A DNA stretch of 64,000 nt from Planococcus sp. CPCC 101016 (GCF_007859295.1 NZ_VOHB01000002.1:1799624-1863623), one strand, 5' to 3'; shown: positions 17,550 through 27,460, counted from the first letter of the stretch. Notes: a model not told the origin generated them from the sequence alone. Program-made: numbers and translations.

Positions 17550-18533
17550 ATGAACACTTCGAAAGCCAGAATTACAGCCATCGGTTCATATGTACCTGAA
17601 AAGAGGCTGACAAATCACGAATTGGAAGAATTAGTGGAAACCAATGACGAATGGATCGTTCAACGGACTGGAATAAAAGAACGCCGAATTGCTTCGGAAA
17701 TTGAATTTACAAGTGATATCAGCATTAAAGCTGCTGAAAATTTAATGGAACGCTATGACAAAACCCTCGACGATGTCGATATGATTATCGTCTGTACCAT
17801 GACACCTGACTTTAAGACACCAAGTGTATCCGCTCTTGTACAGGCAAAGCTTGGCATCAAAAACACAGGAGCCATTGACTTGAACGCAGCATGCTCTGGG
17901 TTTGCATATGGATTGCACATGGCGAACGGTTTAATAACATCCGGGCTGAACAAAAAGATTTTAGTGATTGGAGCGGAAACCTTCTCCAAAATTCTGGATT
18001 ATAGCGATCGTTCGACCTGCATCCTGTTCGGAGATGGTGGGGGAGCGGTTCTCGTAGAATATGACGAAGAAAAGCCGAGCTTTATCGCTTCTCATATGGG
18101 AACAAATGGAGAGCAGGCACATAACCTTTACTGTACGGATCTTTCCAACAGAATGTTCGGAAATGAATTGGCGGTAAACGGATTTGTCACTCAAAATGGG
18201 CGTGAAGTCTATAAATGGGCGGTTAATACCGTTCCAAAAGGCATGAATACGTTAATGGAAAAAGCGGGTTTCAAAACTGAACAAGTAGATTGGTTTGTTC
18301 CGCACAGCGCCAACCTCCGCATCATCGAGTCGATATGCAGCAGAAATGGACTGCCGCTTGAACGAACGATTTATAGCCTTGAGTATTTCGGCAACACTTC
18401 GGCAGCTTCAATTCCTTTATCATTGGATAAAGGAGTCCTTGAAGGAAAGATCAAGCCAGATGATAAATTGCTGCTCTACGGTTTCGGCGGTGGCCTGACG
18501 CATGCGGGAATGATTATTAACTGGTCGATTTAA
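17550..18533 (+). CDS. fabH: 3-oxoacyl-ACP synthase III (FabH, FabHB-like)
   Basis: The enzyme condenses an acyl-CoA primer with malonyl-ACP to start fatty acid synthesis. It has 327 residues with the full Cys-His-Asn triad: Cys115 in AACSGF, His252 in PHSANLR and Asn282 in FGNTSAAS. The C-terminal GFGGGLTHAG loop is present. It stands alone, as fabHB (yhfB) does in Bacillus, and not next to fabF. The FapR operator upstream ties it to lipid homeostasis. A terminator follows. Confidence 0.93.
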   Translation: MNTSKARITAIGSYVPEKRLTNHELEELVETNDEWIVQRTGIKERRIASEIEFTSDISIKAAENLMERYDKTLDDVDMIIVCTMTPDFKTPSVSALVQAKLGIKNTGAIDLNAACSGFAYGLHMANGLITSGLNKKILVIGAETFSKILDYSDRSTCILFGDGGGAVLVEYDEEKPSFIASHMGTNGEQAHNLYCTDLSNRMFGNELAVNGFVTQNGREVYKWAVNTVPKGMNTLMEKAGFKTEQVDWFVPHSANLRIIESICSRNGLPLERTIYSLEYFGNTSAASIPLSLDKGVLEGKIKPDDKLLLYGFGGGLTHAGMIINWSI

Positions 18534-18573
18534 ATTTTTGTTCACAAATAATTTAATGAATAAATCAATGAAG

Positions 18574-18624
18574 ACACCTTCCATAGCCGGCTAAAGTGAT
18601 AGCCGCAAAATGGGGGTGTTTTTT
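18574..18624 (+). terminator. intrinsic terminator after fabH
   Basis: ACACC/GGTGT outer arms and a CGGCTA/TAGCCG inner stem are followed by TTTTTT. Confidence 0.8.
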
Positions 18625-18781
18625 GTCTTGAAAGATATTTTGTTTATCTTATAAACCTTCTAAGCTGCTGCAGGATCTCATAGGGATAATACAGCTAAAT
18701 CATTTATTGTTAAGAAGTTTCATAACTCATTTTTAGGTTAAAAGATATAGAAGTGGCTATACACGTCGAGGAGGGATATTG

Positions 18782-19981
18782 ATGTTTACTCATCAGTTGC
18801 TTATCTTACTATTTATAGGTTATATCGTTTACACAATCGATATTCAAAAGAAATTCTTTCCTGTCCCTGTTGTACTGGTAGTAATTGGTTTGGGTTTGTC
18901 ATTTATCCCTTATTTTGATAGCTTCAACATATCAAAAGAAATCATTTTTAATGTATTCCTGCCTGCTATCCTTTTTACCTCCGCTTATCAGTTTCCTTTA
19001 AAACAATTAAGAGAAAACAAGGGGATTATTTTAACTCTCAGTACAGTTGGTATGATCGCAACGGTATTTTTACTCGGACTCTCAATATTTTTAGCGGGAA
19101 CCGTATTTACTGCTTTATCTTTTACTGCATCATTTCTGTTGGCTTCAATACTCGCCCCGACTGATCCGGTTTCTGTCACAACAATTCTAAAAGAGAGCAG
19201 TGGAGCGGAGCAAATTGCAGACGTAGTGGAGGGGGAATCGATGATCAATGATGGAACAAGTATCGTCTTTTTCACCATCTTCCTTACTATGTTTCAAACC
19301 GGCGGGGGTTTTTCTGTCGGCAAGTTTGTCTCTGAGCTTCTGCTGGTGTCGATTGGGGGAGTCTTGCTCGGTGTTCTTGTGGGCTGGCTGATGAGTAAGA
19401 CGATTCGTTTTACGAAAGATAAAAAATACCAAGTCATACTGAGTGTGGTCGGTGCCTATGGCGCATTTTATCTAGGTGAAGCGATAGGCGTTTCTGGGGT
19501 TTTGGCGACAGTAGCTGCGGGAATATTCGTATCTTTTGAAATGAGCAAGGAAATAGAAGAAGATAATTTACAGGAGTCACTTGATGGTTTCTGGGATATT
19601 ACAACACCGGTATTATTGGCTGTGTTATTTCTTTTAATTGGGATTCGCGGCGCTGAATACCTCGCCTTTCCCGGGTGGTGGTTCGCAATCGCCATCTTCC
19701 TGCTGGCAATCATTGTCCGTTTCATGGTGATTGGGCTGTTGATTTACGGCGTGCCGCAATGGCGGCATGAATTTAAAAATGATTTTTCTACGATTTCCTT
19801 AACTGCATGGTCAGGCATCAAAGGCGCCATGTCAGTTGCTTTGCTGTTATGGCTTGAAGAAGCGGCTTCAGGAAAAGATCAAATTCTTATATCTCTGGCA
19901 TTCGCCGCCATTCTTCTTTCTCTGGTCATCCAAAGCATCGGTATCTATCCTTTATCTAAAGTTCTAAAAAATCTTCAATAG
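18782..19981 (+). CDS. Na+/H+ (cation:proton) antiporter, CPA1/NhaP type
   Basis: The product has about 399 residues with 11-12 transmembrane helices. CPA1 hallmarks are visible: APTDPVSV in helix 5 with the ion-binding Asp, then GESMINDGTSIVFF in helix 6, and a later WSGIKGAMSVALL segment. It exports Na+ (or K+) in exchange for protons at the cytoplasmic membrane, fitting salt or alkali tolerance. The C-terminal cytosolic tail is very short compared with many NhaP proteins. A TTG three bases upstream is also in frame, but ATG 18782 has the better spacing to GAGGAGG. The gene is monocistronic. Confidence 0.9.
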   Translation: MFTHQLLILLFIGYIVYTIDIQKKFFPVPVVLVVIGLGLSFIPYFDSFNISKEIIFNVFLPAILFTSAYQFPLKQLRENKGIILTLSTVGMIATVFLLGLSIFLAGTVFTALSFTASFLLASILAPTDPVSVTTILKESSGAEQIADVVEGESMINDGTSIVFFTIFLTMFQTGGGFSVGKFVSELLLVSIGGVLLGVLVGWLMSKTIRFTKDKKYQVILSVVGAYGAFYLGEAIGVSGVLATVAAGIFVSFEMSKEIEEDNLQESLDGFWDITTPVLLAVLFLLIGIRGAEYLAFPGWWFAIAIFLLAIIVRFMVIGLLIYGVPQWRHEFKNDFSTISLTAWSGIKGAMSVALLLWLEEAASGKDQILISLAFAAILLSLVIQSIGIYPLSKVLKNLQ

Positions 19982-20002
19982 CAAATTTGTATAAACGTGG
20001 TC

Positions 20003-20037
20003 AGCTCTAATCTAAGCTGGCAAGGATAGAGCTTTTT
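20003..20037 (+). terminator. intrinsic terminator after the antiporter
   Basis: Arms AGCTCTA/TAGAGCT, followed by TTTTT. Confidence 0.75.
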
Positions 20038-20382
20038 CATTTTTACTAAAGGACATACCAGCAGAATACTTGTCATTCGGGGAATGCCCTGTATACCTCA
20101 CCATAACTATCTCGAATTTGAGGCATAAAAATTGATAAAACAGATTCGAAAACGTAAAATTAGACTTATCAACAAGTTCTCATGATTGTACTGCTGGCTG
20201 CATTTTCTGAGCTTGAGAACCGAATGAGCTGTTGAGAACCATATTTTGAGGGAATAATTCTTTTAAATTGCACAGATCAAGTTTGCCGGTGTCTAGTTAG
20301 GGAAACAGTGACAGTAAGATGAATTAACGATTTTACTAACAACTATAAAGAACGATAAATAATGTAAAGTAGGTGCATAGAT
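20038..20382. other. intergenic region without recognised gene
   Basis: About 345 bases. Nothing beyond short AT-rich stretches was recognised. The promoter of the IDEAL-domain gene must lie at its right end, but no clear hexamers stand out. Confidence 0.45.
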
Positions 20383-20706
20383 ATGGGTACGAATAAAACG
20401 ATTTTAAAAACAAGTGACTGGGTGAAAGGCAAATCCCGCCACGACGAACTGATCATCGGTTTCATCGATTCCATGAATGTCCTAAAAGAAGCTGTGAATG
20501 TTACAGTAGTGGAAAGTGATAATGAGGAAATGATCGGCTTGACCATTCCAATGTCTATTCACCAAGTCGAAAATATTCCTGAATCAGATAAAAAAGATGC
20601 GGCACAATTGAGCTTCTTGATCGACCTCGCACTTGCTACGGACGACAAAGAATGGTTCCAGGAATTGTCCGCGCAGTTGAATGCCAAAAAAGAAGCGGTC
20701 AATTAA
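20383..20706 (+). CDS. IDEAL-domain small protein
   Basis: The product has 107 residues. The C-terminal segment (about 78-98, LIDLALATDDKEWFQELSAQL) fits the IDEAL domain, a short helical motif named from conserved Ile-Asp-Glu-Ala-Leu-like residues in small Bacillales proteins. The N-terminal 75 residues resemble a beta-rich module without motif. Family members include ComK- and stress-associated proteins of unknown mechanism, and in some the domain mediates protein binding. The ATG follows AGTAGGTG with good spacing. It stands alone with its own terminator. Confidence 0.7.
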   Translation: MGTNKTILKTSDWVKGKSRHDELIIGFIDSMNVLKEAVNVTVVESDNEEMIGLTIPMSIHQVENIPESDKKDAAQLSFLIDLALATDDKEWFQELSAQLNAKKEAVN

Positions 20707-20732
20707 AGTATACTCTTTAACAATAGATACTT

Positions 20733-20774
20733 GAAAAAGCAGAAGCCTTCGAACGAATAGGCATCTGCTTTTTT
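20733..20774 (+). terminator. intrinsic terminator after the IDEAL-domain gene
   Basis: Arms AAAAGCAGAaGCC/GGCaTCTGCTTTT, followed by further T residues. Confidence 0.85.
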
Positions 20775-21196
20775 ATGTTATAAATATGACGTTTCCAAGA
20801 TGCACAAGTTAACTAGCTCAAATGCGTCTGCAGCAGCTATGTTTTCAGTTAAAGGGAGGAAGAAAGTCTTGTGAATGGCATATTACGAAACCGCTTTTAA
20901 CGGCAGCAACTGATAGGTAAAGATTATTGGACTTTTAAGTGGAAATAATATGTATCTTATGTACTTGACTATTTATATTTGACCTGCCAAGCCTGGCAAT
21001 TTATAGTTGCTATATAAGGAAAGAGCTGGCGTAAGAAAGAAGAATGAACGGATATCAAGTTCAGATAAAAGCACTTTTCAGGATTTTAATAATATTTCTT
21101 AACATTATCTTAATGATGGCTACACAAAATAGTTCTATACTTATTTAGAGTCTTTACATAAGAACAGTCTGATGCATAATTTGAGGGGGAAATAAT
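20775..21196. other. intergenic region upstream of the ABC importer
   Basis: About 420 bases. A possible -10 box TATACT lies at 21136-21141. A GGGAGG at about 20855 precedes a nine-codon frame (GTG 20871), too short to support. No convincing Fur box was found; a loosely similar AT-rich stretch lies at 21098-21116. Confidence 0.4.
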
Positions 21197-22225
21197 ATGA
21201 AGAAGATCTTTTTTGGTTCGGCGTCGTTGTGTATGGCGGCTTTTTTGGCAGCGTGCGGAAGCGAAGATAGTGGGACGGCTACAGAATCACCAGAAGGCGG
21301 AACGGGTGTTTCCGGTACTTTGGATTTCTATACCTCTCAGCCGGATGCGGATGCCCAAGGGCTGGTGGATGCTTTTAGAGAGCAAAATCCCGATGTGGAG
21401 ATCAATATTTTCCGTTCAGGAACAGAAGAAGTTGTTTCAAAAATTCAAGCGGAAAACCAAGGTGGCAATATTCAAGCAGACGTTTTGTTGGTTGCGGATT
21501 CCGTAACTTTTGAAAACTTCAAATCTGAAGATCTACTGCTGGCTTACGAATCACCTGAAGCGGAAGCCATCGATGAAGCATTTATCGATCCGGACGGAAC
21601 TTATGCCGGTACTAAGATCATGGCAACAGGTTTGATTGTCAATACTAATGAAGTGACGGAACTTCCGACCGGCTGGAATGTTTTGACTGATGAGGCTTCC
21701 AAAGGACAAGCTGTTATGCCAAGTCCATTGTATTCCGGTGCTGCAGCCTATAATTTAGGTGTCATCACCAGACAAGACGGATTAGGATGGGAATTCTACG
21801 AAGCACTTCGCGACAATGACATTACCATCACTCAAGGCAACGGAGCAGTGCTCGAAAGCGTTGCAACTGGGGAAAAAAGCTATGGCATGATCGTCGATTA
21901 CTTGGCGGCACGAGCGAAAAGCGAAGGGTCTCCGGTTGATTTAGTTTATCCGGAAGAAGGTGTTCCAGTCATCACTGAGCCGGTAGGAATCATGGCCAAT
22001 ACGGAAAACGAAGAAGCGTCTAAAGCCTTTGTTGATTTCATCCTTTCAGAGCAAGGGCAACAATTGGCTTCTGAACAGGGCTATACTCCGATCCGGGAAG
22101 GCGTGGAAGCACCGGAAGGTCTGAAAACGCTGGATGAAATTACTATTTTAGATGCGGATGCGGTTGAACTTCTAGAAACACGCGATGAAGACAAAACGCA
22201 ATTCGGACAAACTTTCGGGCAGTGA
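21197..22225 (+). CDS. ABC transporter solute-binding lipoprotein (iron/phosphonate/thiamine type)
   Basis: The product has 342 residues. A signal peptide with lipobox LAAC ends at about residue 19 and is followed by an acidic, Ser/Gly-rich linker. The mature domain belongs to the AfuA/FbpA/PhnS-like class of periplasmic-binding proteins (TLDFYTSQPDADAQGLVDAFREQNP). The paired tyrosines that bind Fe3+ in FbpA are not evident near residues 225-240 (GMIVDYLAARA), so ferric iron is not assured, and 2-aminoethylphosphonate or a similar anion is possible. First gene of a three-gene importer operon; the ribosome binding site is GAGGGGG. Confidence 0.85.
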   Translation: MKKIFFGSASLCMAAFLAACGSEDSGTATESPEGGTGVSGTLDFYTSQPDADAQGLVDAFREQNPDVEINIFRSGTEEVVSKIQAENQGGNIQADVLLVADSVTFENFKSEDLLLAYESPEAEAIDEAFIDPDGTYAGTKIMATGLIVNTNEVTELPTGWNVLTDEASKGQAVMPSPLYSGAAAYNLGVITRQDGLGWEFYEALRDNDITITQGNGAVLESVATGEKSYGMIVDYLAARAKSEGSPVDLVYPEEGVPVITEPVGIMANTENEEASKAFVDFILSEQGQQLASEQGYTPIREGVEAPEGLKTLDEITILDADAVELLETRDEDKTQFGQTFGQ

Positions 22226-22260
22226 AGCCAGATTGAATTTCGATGCGAGGAGTTACTGAT

Positions 22261-24003
22261 ATGACGGTAAAACAGCCAATGGTTGAGGAGAGAAAGAAGA
22301 GGGATTCCTCTTTTTCTCTCTTTTTTCAAAAAAAGAATTTCTATAAAATTATCGGCCTGCTGGCCATATTTGTGTTTTTTCTGTTACCCGTCCTGCGGCT
22401 GGTCTGGCTAAGTTTTGTGGACGACGGATCGCTGACGCTGCAATATTATACAGATGTCCTTAGGGAACCCGCGACTTGGAATACAGTCCAGAATACACTC
22501 ATAATCGTTGCGGGATCCACAGTTTTGGCATTGGTGCTTGGCGTGCTGTTTTCCTGGATTGTTGCTTATGTGCGGTTGAGCGGAAAAAGGGCGATGCAGC
22601 TCTTTATTTTCCTGCCATTCATTATTCCTTCCTATATAACGACCTTAGCCTGGACCCAATTCTTCAGCGCATCCGGTCCGGTTACAGCAGTGCTGTCCTG
22701 GCTGCCCGGCGAGCTCGCCGCGCCGAATCTCTATAGCATCGGGGGCATCATCCTGTTGCTTGGAATTTCCCATTACCCGTTAGTATATTTATTCACAGTG
22801 AATGTTTTTCGGAAGATTCCACGCGAATTGGAAGAGGCAGCGGCTACCAGTGGACTGTCGAAAAAAAGGGCGTTCCGGAAAGTGGTTCTTCCACTGGCGC
22901 TGCCCGGAATTGCCAGCGGTGGTCTCATTGCTTTCCTTTCGAACCTGGATAATTTCGGGATTCCGGCATTTCTGGGTACACCTGCGAATATACGCGTTTT
23001 AAGCACTTATATTTACGAGCAGGTCGTTGGCTTCGGTCCTTCTGCATTCTCGCGGGCGGCTGTTTTGTCAGTCATCCTTGGTATTATTGCGCTGGCCGGG
23101 ACTGTTCTGCAATGGTTCTTATTGCGCCGCAGTAGAGTCAATGAAACGAATAGAAGCGATTCGACACCACGTATCCATTTATCATCCGGCAAGCAAAAGC
23201 TGTTGGAAGTTTCGTTGTGGATTTTCCTTCTTGTGACGAGTTTAATGCCATTGATTACAATGGGGGCTTTGTCGCTCATTTCTGCGTATGGGGTTCCATT
23301 TAATCTTGAAAATCTATCGTTGCGTAACTATGAGTATGTCTTCTTGACTGATTCCAAACCTTTATCGGCTCTATCAAACAGCCTGCAGCTTGCCTTCTTT
23401 ACTATGCTGATTTGTCTGTTGCTCGGTACTGCGATGGCATATTTGCGCTTCAAACACCCTGATTGGAGTACTAAAGCTGCGGAACTGTTCATGACCATTC
23501 CATTTGCATTGCCCGGTACAGTGTTTGCGCTGTGTATGATTTTTATGTGGCTTGAGCCGGTTCCGGGATGGAACCCGGGCATCTATGGCACTGTATGGAT
23601 CTTATTCATCGCCTACGCAACCCGTTTTCTGGTGCTTCAGGTTAGAGGCAGCTATACAGCATTTTTGCAGATTGACCCATCAATGGAAGAAGCGGCACGG
23701 ACTTCAGGCGCCGCCGGCTGGGTAAAGTGGCGACGAATTTTACTGCCATTGCTGTTTCCTGGAATTCTTAGTGGTGCGCTGTTGGTGTTCTTGATGGCAC
23801 TTACTGAATTGACGGTTTCTAGCTTACTATGGTCATCAGGATCTGAAACGGTCGGTGTCGTCATTTTTGGTTATGAACAGGCGGGCTATTCCACCTACTC
23901 TACAGCATTTTCAACGGTTCTCGTATTGGGCATCCTGCTCGGAGGTGGATTGTTTATGCTGCTTAGCAAGCTTTGGGACAGAAAGGTGCTGAAAAATAAA
24001 TGA
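22261..24003 (+). CDS. ABC transporter permease, fused two-domain type
   Basis: The product has 580 residues and about 12 transmembrane helices in two homologous BPD_transp_1 halves. Each half carries an EAA loop that docks to the ATPase: EEAAATSGLSKKRAFRKVVL in the first half and EEAARTSGAAGWVKWRRILL in the second. Fused permeases of this kind serve the FbpB/PhnU-type ferric iron and phosphonate importers. ATG 22261 follows GAGGAG with good spacing; an in-frame ATG 18 bases earlier lies before that site. The stop overlaps the start of the ATPase gene. Confidence 0.9.
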   Translation: MTVKQPMVEERKKRDSSFSLFFQKKNFYKIIGLLAIFVFFLLPVLRLVWLSFVDDGSLTLQYYTDVLREPATWNTVQNTLIIVAGSTVLALVLGVLFSWIVAYVRLSGKRAMQLFIFLPFIIPSYITTLAWTQFFSASGPVTAVLSWLPGELAAPNLYSIGGIILLLGISHYPLVYLFTVNVFRKIPRELEEAAATSGLSKKRAFRKVVLPLALPGIASGGLIAFLSNLDNFGIPAFLGTPANIRVLSTYIYEQVVGFGPSAFSRAAVLSVILGIIALAGTVLQWFLLRRSRVNETNRSDSTPRIHLSSGKQKLLEVSLWIFLLVTSLMPLITMGALSLISAYGVPFNLENLSLRNYEYVFLTDSKPLSALSNSLQLAFFTMLICLLLGTAMAYLRFKHPDWSTKAAELFMTIPFALPGTVFALCMIFMWLEPVPGWNPGIYGTVWILFIAYATRFLVLQVRGSYTAFLQIDPSMEEAARTSGAAGWVKWRRILLPLLFPGILSGALLVFLMALTELTVSSLLWSSGSETVGVVIFGYEQAGYSTYSTAFSTVLVLGILLGGGLFMLLSKLWDRKVLKNK

Positions 24004-25070
24004 TCAACGTCAATAATGTAACAAAAAAATACGGATCGTTTACTGCGCTGCATTCCATTGACCTGGAAATTGGCGACGGCGAATTTATCGCTGTGCTTGG
24101 ACCATCCGGTTGTGGCAAAACGACTTTATTAAAATTGCTGGCAGGATTTATGGGGCCGACGGAAGGGACCATTTCAATGGACGACACAGTCCTGGCATCG
24201 GCAAAGCGCGTTCTGCCTCCTGAAAAACGCAATATCGGCATGGTTTTCCAATCGTTTGCTTTATGGCCGCATATGACTGTAGCTGAACATGTTAAATTCC
24301 CGCTTAGCTACCATCCGAACAAAATCAAGGAAGGCAAGAAGGAACTGCAGGAACGCATTGGTGAAGTGCTGAAACTGGTGGGACTTGCTGCGCTTGCTGA
24401 ACGCTATCCATCAGAATTGTCTGGCGGACAAAAACAGCGTGTCGCGCTGGCCCGAGCAATTGCGCCATTGCCCAATCTGCTTCTGATGGATGAACCGCTC
24501 AGTGCACTTGATGTTGAGCTTCGTATGGAAATGCGCAAGGAAATTCAGAAGCTTCACCGGGAAACCCAAGCCTCTATCGTTTTTGTCACGCATGACCAGG
24601 GAGAAGCACTAGCTATTGCAGATAAGATCGTGGTCATGAATCAGGGACGCATTGAACAGATTGCGCCGCCCGAAGTACTTTACACGCGCCCGGAAACGGA
24701 ATTCGTAGCGACATTTGTCGGTAAATGCAACCTTGTGAAAGGGCACTGGCAAAATACCCATTTCGTGCCAGCCATCGATTCGGCAAACACATGGCCGGAT
24801 CTGGGTGTAGCGGATAGTTTTAAAGAGAGTGGAATCTATCCTGTACGACCGGAACAATTTCAACTTGCGGCGGCCGAAAAAGATGGTTTGCAAGGAGTCG
24901 TTTCATTTGTCCAATACCAAGGACATGAAATCCACTATACGGTTGAAGTAGGGCAAGAAACCTGGACCATCCACGAATCGGTTTTTGCTTCCCGCTTTAA
25001 CATCGGTGATTTTGTCGGCATTTCATTAAAGCATGTCCCAATTCAAAAAGGCTCGCTTGTTTCTAATTAA
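24000..25070 (+). CDS. ABC transporter ATPase (FbpC/PotA/PhnT-like)
   Basis: The product has 356 residues. Walker A GPSGCGKTT (about 36-44), signature LSGGQKQR, Walker B LLLMDEP and switch His in FVTHDQ are all intact. From about residue 240 it carries a C-terminal TOBE-like regulatory region. It powers the importer encoded by the two preceding genes and starts inside the permease stop (ATGA overlap). The substrate is the same open question: ferric iron, phosphonate or thiamine-type. Confidence 0.92.
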   Translation: MINVNNVTKKYGSFTALHSIDLEIGDGEFIAVLGPSGCGKTTLLKLLAGFMGPTEGTISMDDTVLASAKRVLPPEKRNIGMVFQSFALWPHMTVAEHVKFPLSYHPNKIKEGKKELQERIGEVLKLVGLAALAERYPSELSGGQKQRVALARAIAPLPNLLLMDEPLSALDVELRMEMRKEIQKLHRETQASIVFVTHDQGEALAIADKIVVMNQGRIEQIAPPEVLYTRPETEFVATFVGKCNLVKGHWQNTHFVPAIDSANTWPDLGVADSFKESGIYPVRPEQFQLAAAEKDGLQGVVSFVQYQGHEIHYTVEVGQETWTIHESVFASRFNIGDFVGISLKHVPIQKGSLVSN

Positions 25071-25078
25071 ATACTATT

Positions 25079-25117
25079 AATGGCCAAATGCATGCGTACA
25101 TGTATTTGGCCATTTTG
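25079..25117 (+). terminator. intrinsic terminator after the importer operon
   Basis: AATGGCCAAATgCATG pairs with CATGtATTTGGCCATT, followed by TTG/TTT. Confidence 0.85.
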
Positions 25118-25200
25118 TTTAACTTGAGCTTTTATTAATAGAGGAATTAGAAATAAAATAAATCATTAACTAAAAAAACTAATTATTCACACTTTAAATA

Positions 25201-25221
25201 AGAACAAATGTTTGGTATAAT
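25201..25221 (+). promoter_or_regulatory. LexA-like box next to a -10 element, upstream of the exporter
   Basis: AGAACAAATGTTTG at 25201-25214 matches CGAACRNRYGTTYC at all but the two end bases. It shares AATAAGAACAAATGTT with the box before the YolD-like gene. TATAAT follows at 25216-25221, so the box lies within the promoter. The right half-site has T in place of C, so it is a weaker candidate. Confidence 0.45.
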
Positions 25222-25357
25222 GATTTATAGCGTAAGATGTACGGGTAGTTGAACCAAATTGCCAAGGTGAAAGACACTTGGTTACAAAATCCTGAGTAGC
25301 AGTGACAGTGTTTTCGTTAATCCATTAATCATTAACATATAGAAAAGGGTGAGGAGA

Positions 25358-26356
25358 TTGAATGAAGACACAACATCATTACAGACCGGTGATTACGCCA
25401 TTGAAGCCAGAGGATTAGTAAAAGTATTTGGAAACGAACGCGCAGTGGATGGTGTCGATCTGACCATTCGGAAAGGTACAGTTTATGGATTTTTAGGTCC
25501 CAACGGCGCCGGCAAGACAACCACCATACGCATCTTGGCAACACTTCTACCAGCGGATGCTGGGAACGCCTGGATCTTTGGCAATGACTTGAAGACAGAT
25601 AGTGCGGCCATTAGAAAGCGCATCAGCCTGACAGGCCAGTATGCTTCAATCGATGAGGATTTGACAGGAATGGAGAATCTAATGCTGATCGCCAGACTGA
25701 TGGGTTACTCACGCAGACAAGCAAAAACAAGAGCCCAGGAACTGCTATTGGCCTTTGGACTTGGACATGCTGCAAAACGCCAAGTGAAAAACTATTCGGG
25801 CGGAATGCGACGCAGAATCGATATTGCAGCAAGTATTGTAGTGACTCCAGATCTGCTGTTTTTGGATGAACCGACAACAGGACTCGACCCCCGCAGCCGT
25901 AATCAAGTTTGGGATATTATTCGGACGCTGGTTCGTGCAGGAACAACCGTTTTATTGACGACTCAATATCTTGAAGAAGCAGACCAGCTGGCAGACAAAA
26001 TCGGGGTTATCCAACACGGCAAGATTATCGCAGAAGGCACGAGCAGTGAGTTAAAAGCATCAGTTGGACGCGGCACATTGAACGTTCAGCTGGCCCATGC
26101 GGATGATCAGCAACGGGCCTGGTCCATACTTGAAAACCTGCTTGGTGCACCAATTCATTTGGGGGCTGACTCCACGTCTCTGACTGCACAGGCAGATGAC
26201 TCTGCGCTGGTGGCAAAAGTTTTAAGTGAATTTGCTCGCCAACATATCGAGTTAAGTGATCTTTCACTTGGGCGTCCTAGTCTAGACGAAGTCTTCCTGA
26301 AATTGACGGGTCAGGTTAGCGAACAGCAACAAGATTCCGGGAGGGATATCTTATGA
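25358..26356 (+). CDS. ABC exporter ATPase, daunorubicin-resistance (DrrA) family
   Basis: About 332 residues: Walker [10 protein letters not shown], signature YSGGMRRR, Walker B LLFLDEP followed by TTGLDPRSR, and a C-terminal DrrA-type extension ending in [16 protein letters not shown]. Such proteins energise efflux of drugs or lipids with the membrane protein encoded next. The start is not clean. GTG 25349 touches its purine-rich stretch, and TTG 25358 has a moderate site AAAAGGG about eight bases upstream and is preferred. The only ATG with a good site (25362) is out of frame and opens an 18-codon frame. The transcript has a leader of over 100 bases with a CCAAGgTG/CACTTGG hairpin near 25260. 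Confidence 0.88.
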   Translation: MNEDTTSLQTGDYAIEARGLVKVFGNERAVDGVDLTIRKGTVYGFLGPNGAGKTTTIRILATLLPADAGNAWIFGNDLKTDSAAIRKRISLTGQYASIDEDLTGMENLMLIARLMGYSRRQAKTRAQELLLAFGLGHAAKRQVKNYSGGMRRRIDIAASIVVTPDLLFLDEPTTGLDPRSRNQVWDIIRTLVRAGTTVLLTTQYLEEADQLADKIGVIQHGKIIAEGTSSELKASVGRGTLNVQLAHADDQQRAWSILENLLGAPIHLGADSTSLTAQADDSALVAKVLSEFARQHIELSDLSLGRPSLDEVFLKLTGQVSEQQQDSGRDIL

Positions 26357-27207
26357 CTGTCCATCAAGAAACTAGAGAATCGACTGTTGCAACTACCGGC
26401 ACAGATGAACGTTTGCTCCAAGCTGTCGCTTCTGATAATCGCCCGCATCCTCCAAATGCATGGTCATCGACTACGGCTTTTGCAACACGTGCTTTGTTGC
26501 GAATCAAGCACGTTCCTGAACAGATGTTTGATGTCACAGTATTTCCAATTATCTTCCTGTTGATGTTTACGTATCTTTTTGGCGGAGCCATCGCGGGATC
26601 CACAAGTGACTACTTACAGTTCCTGCTGCCAGGCATTCTGGTTATGACCGTCGCCCAAATCACAATGTACACTGGAATGGACTTGAACAACGATATAAGA
26701 AAAGGAATTTTTGACCGATTCCGCACTTTGCCGATTTGGCTGCCTTCTGCTTTGATTGGTTCTTTACTGGTCGACGTCATCCGGTATTCCTTAGCTTCTG
26801 TGATTATGATCGGGCTTGGACTGCTACTTGGCTTTCGGCCAGAGGGAGGTGTAGTAGGCGTCCTGCTCGCCATAGTTTTGGTGCTGATTTTTTCATTTAG
26901 TTTGTCTTGGATTTGGACAACACTCGGGTTAATTGTACGTTCCGAAAAGACTCTGATGATGATCAGTTTCATGGTATTGATGCCGCTGACCTTCATTAGT
27001 AATGTATTTGTGGATCCGGTTACGCTGCCGACTTGGCTGCAAGGCTTTGTCAACAGCAATCCAATTTCGATCCTTGCGACAGCAGTCCGCGGATTCATGC
27101 AAGGAACCGGTACTTGGCAGCATGTAGCCAGTGTTTTGCTTGTTTCCGCTATCATGACCGGCATTTTTGCGCCGCTCACCATGTACTTATATCGGAATAA
27201 AAAATGA
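26353..27207 (+). CDS. ABC exporter permease, ABC-2 type (DrrB-like)
   Basis: The product has 284 residues with about six transmembrane helices after a 45-residue polar N-terminus. It belongs to the ABC-2 membrane family, with the family segment [10 protein letters not shown] after the second helix and [17 protein letters not shown] between the last helices. It starts four bases inside the ATPase stop and is therefore translationally coupled. Together they form a DrrAB-type exporter whose substrate is unknown. Confidence 0.88.
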   Translation: MTVHQETRESTVATTGTDERLLQAVASDNRPHPPNAWSSTTAFATRALLRIKHVPEQMFDVTVFPIIFLLMFTYLFGGAIAGSTSDYLQFLLPGILVMTVAQITMYTGMDLNNDIRKGIFDRFRTLPIWLPSALIGSLLVDVIRYSLASVIMIGLGLLLGFRPEGGVVGVLLAIVLVLIFSFSLSWIWTTLGLIVRSEKTLMMISFMVLMPLTFISNVFVDPVTLPTWLQGFVNSNPISILATAVRGFMQGTGTWQHVASVLLVSAIMTGIFAPLTMYLYRNKK

Positions 27208-27314
27208 CAGATTCTACGCTTTTTCATGTAGCTGGGGCATAACTTGAACAAGAACGTTTAAGGATATTTGAAAATTTGACTGGGAGAGAATCTAACAGTA
27301 AAAAATGGATGCAA

Positions 27315-27350
27315 AAAACCTGCAAACCTTGGAAAGGTTTGCAGGTTTTC
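27315..27350 (+). terminator. intrinsic terminator after the exporter operon
   Basis: AACCTGCAAACC pairs with GGTTTGCAGGTT around a 7-base loop, then TTC. Confidence 0.85.
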
Positions 27351-27460
27351 TTGTCTTGCTGCTGTGGAGCAGAATTTAGAGAACCTTAACGAGTGCAGCT
27401 TCTGCTGTTAAAAATTGTTTCCGCCGACTCTATGGGTTTTTAAGATTTCAGGAAGATAGA

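Noticed and set aside
20871-20900. Nine-codon frame after GGGAGG upstream of the ABC importer
   Set aside because: Too short to support without conservation data.
21098-21116. Fur-box-like AT-rich stretch before the ABC importer
   Set aside because: Only a few positions match the 7-1-7 Fur consensus; iron specificity cannot be argued from it.
26610-27251. Frame of 213 codons antisense to the exporter permease
   Set aside because: Opposite a well-supported ABC-2 permease; no ribosome binding site or motif.
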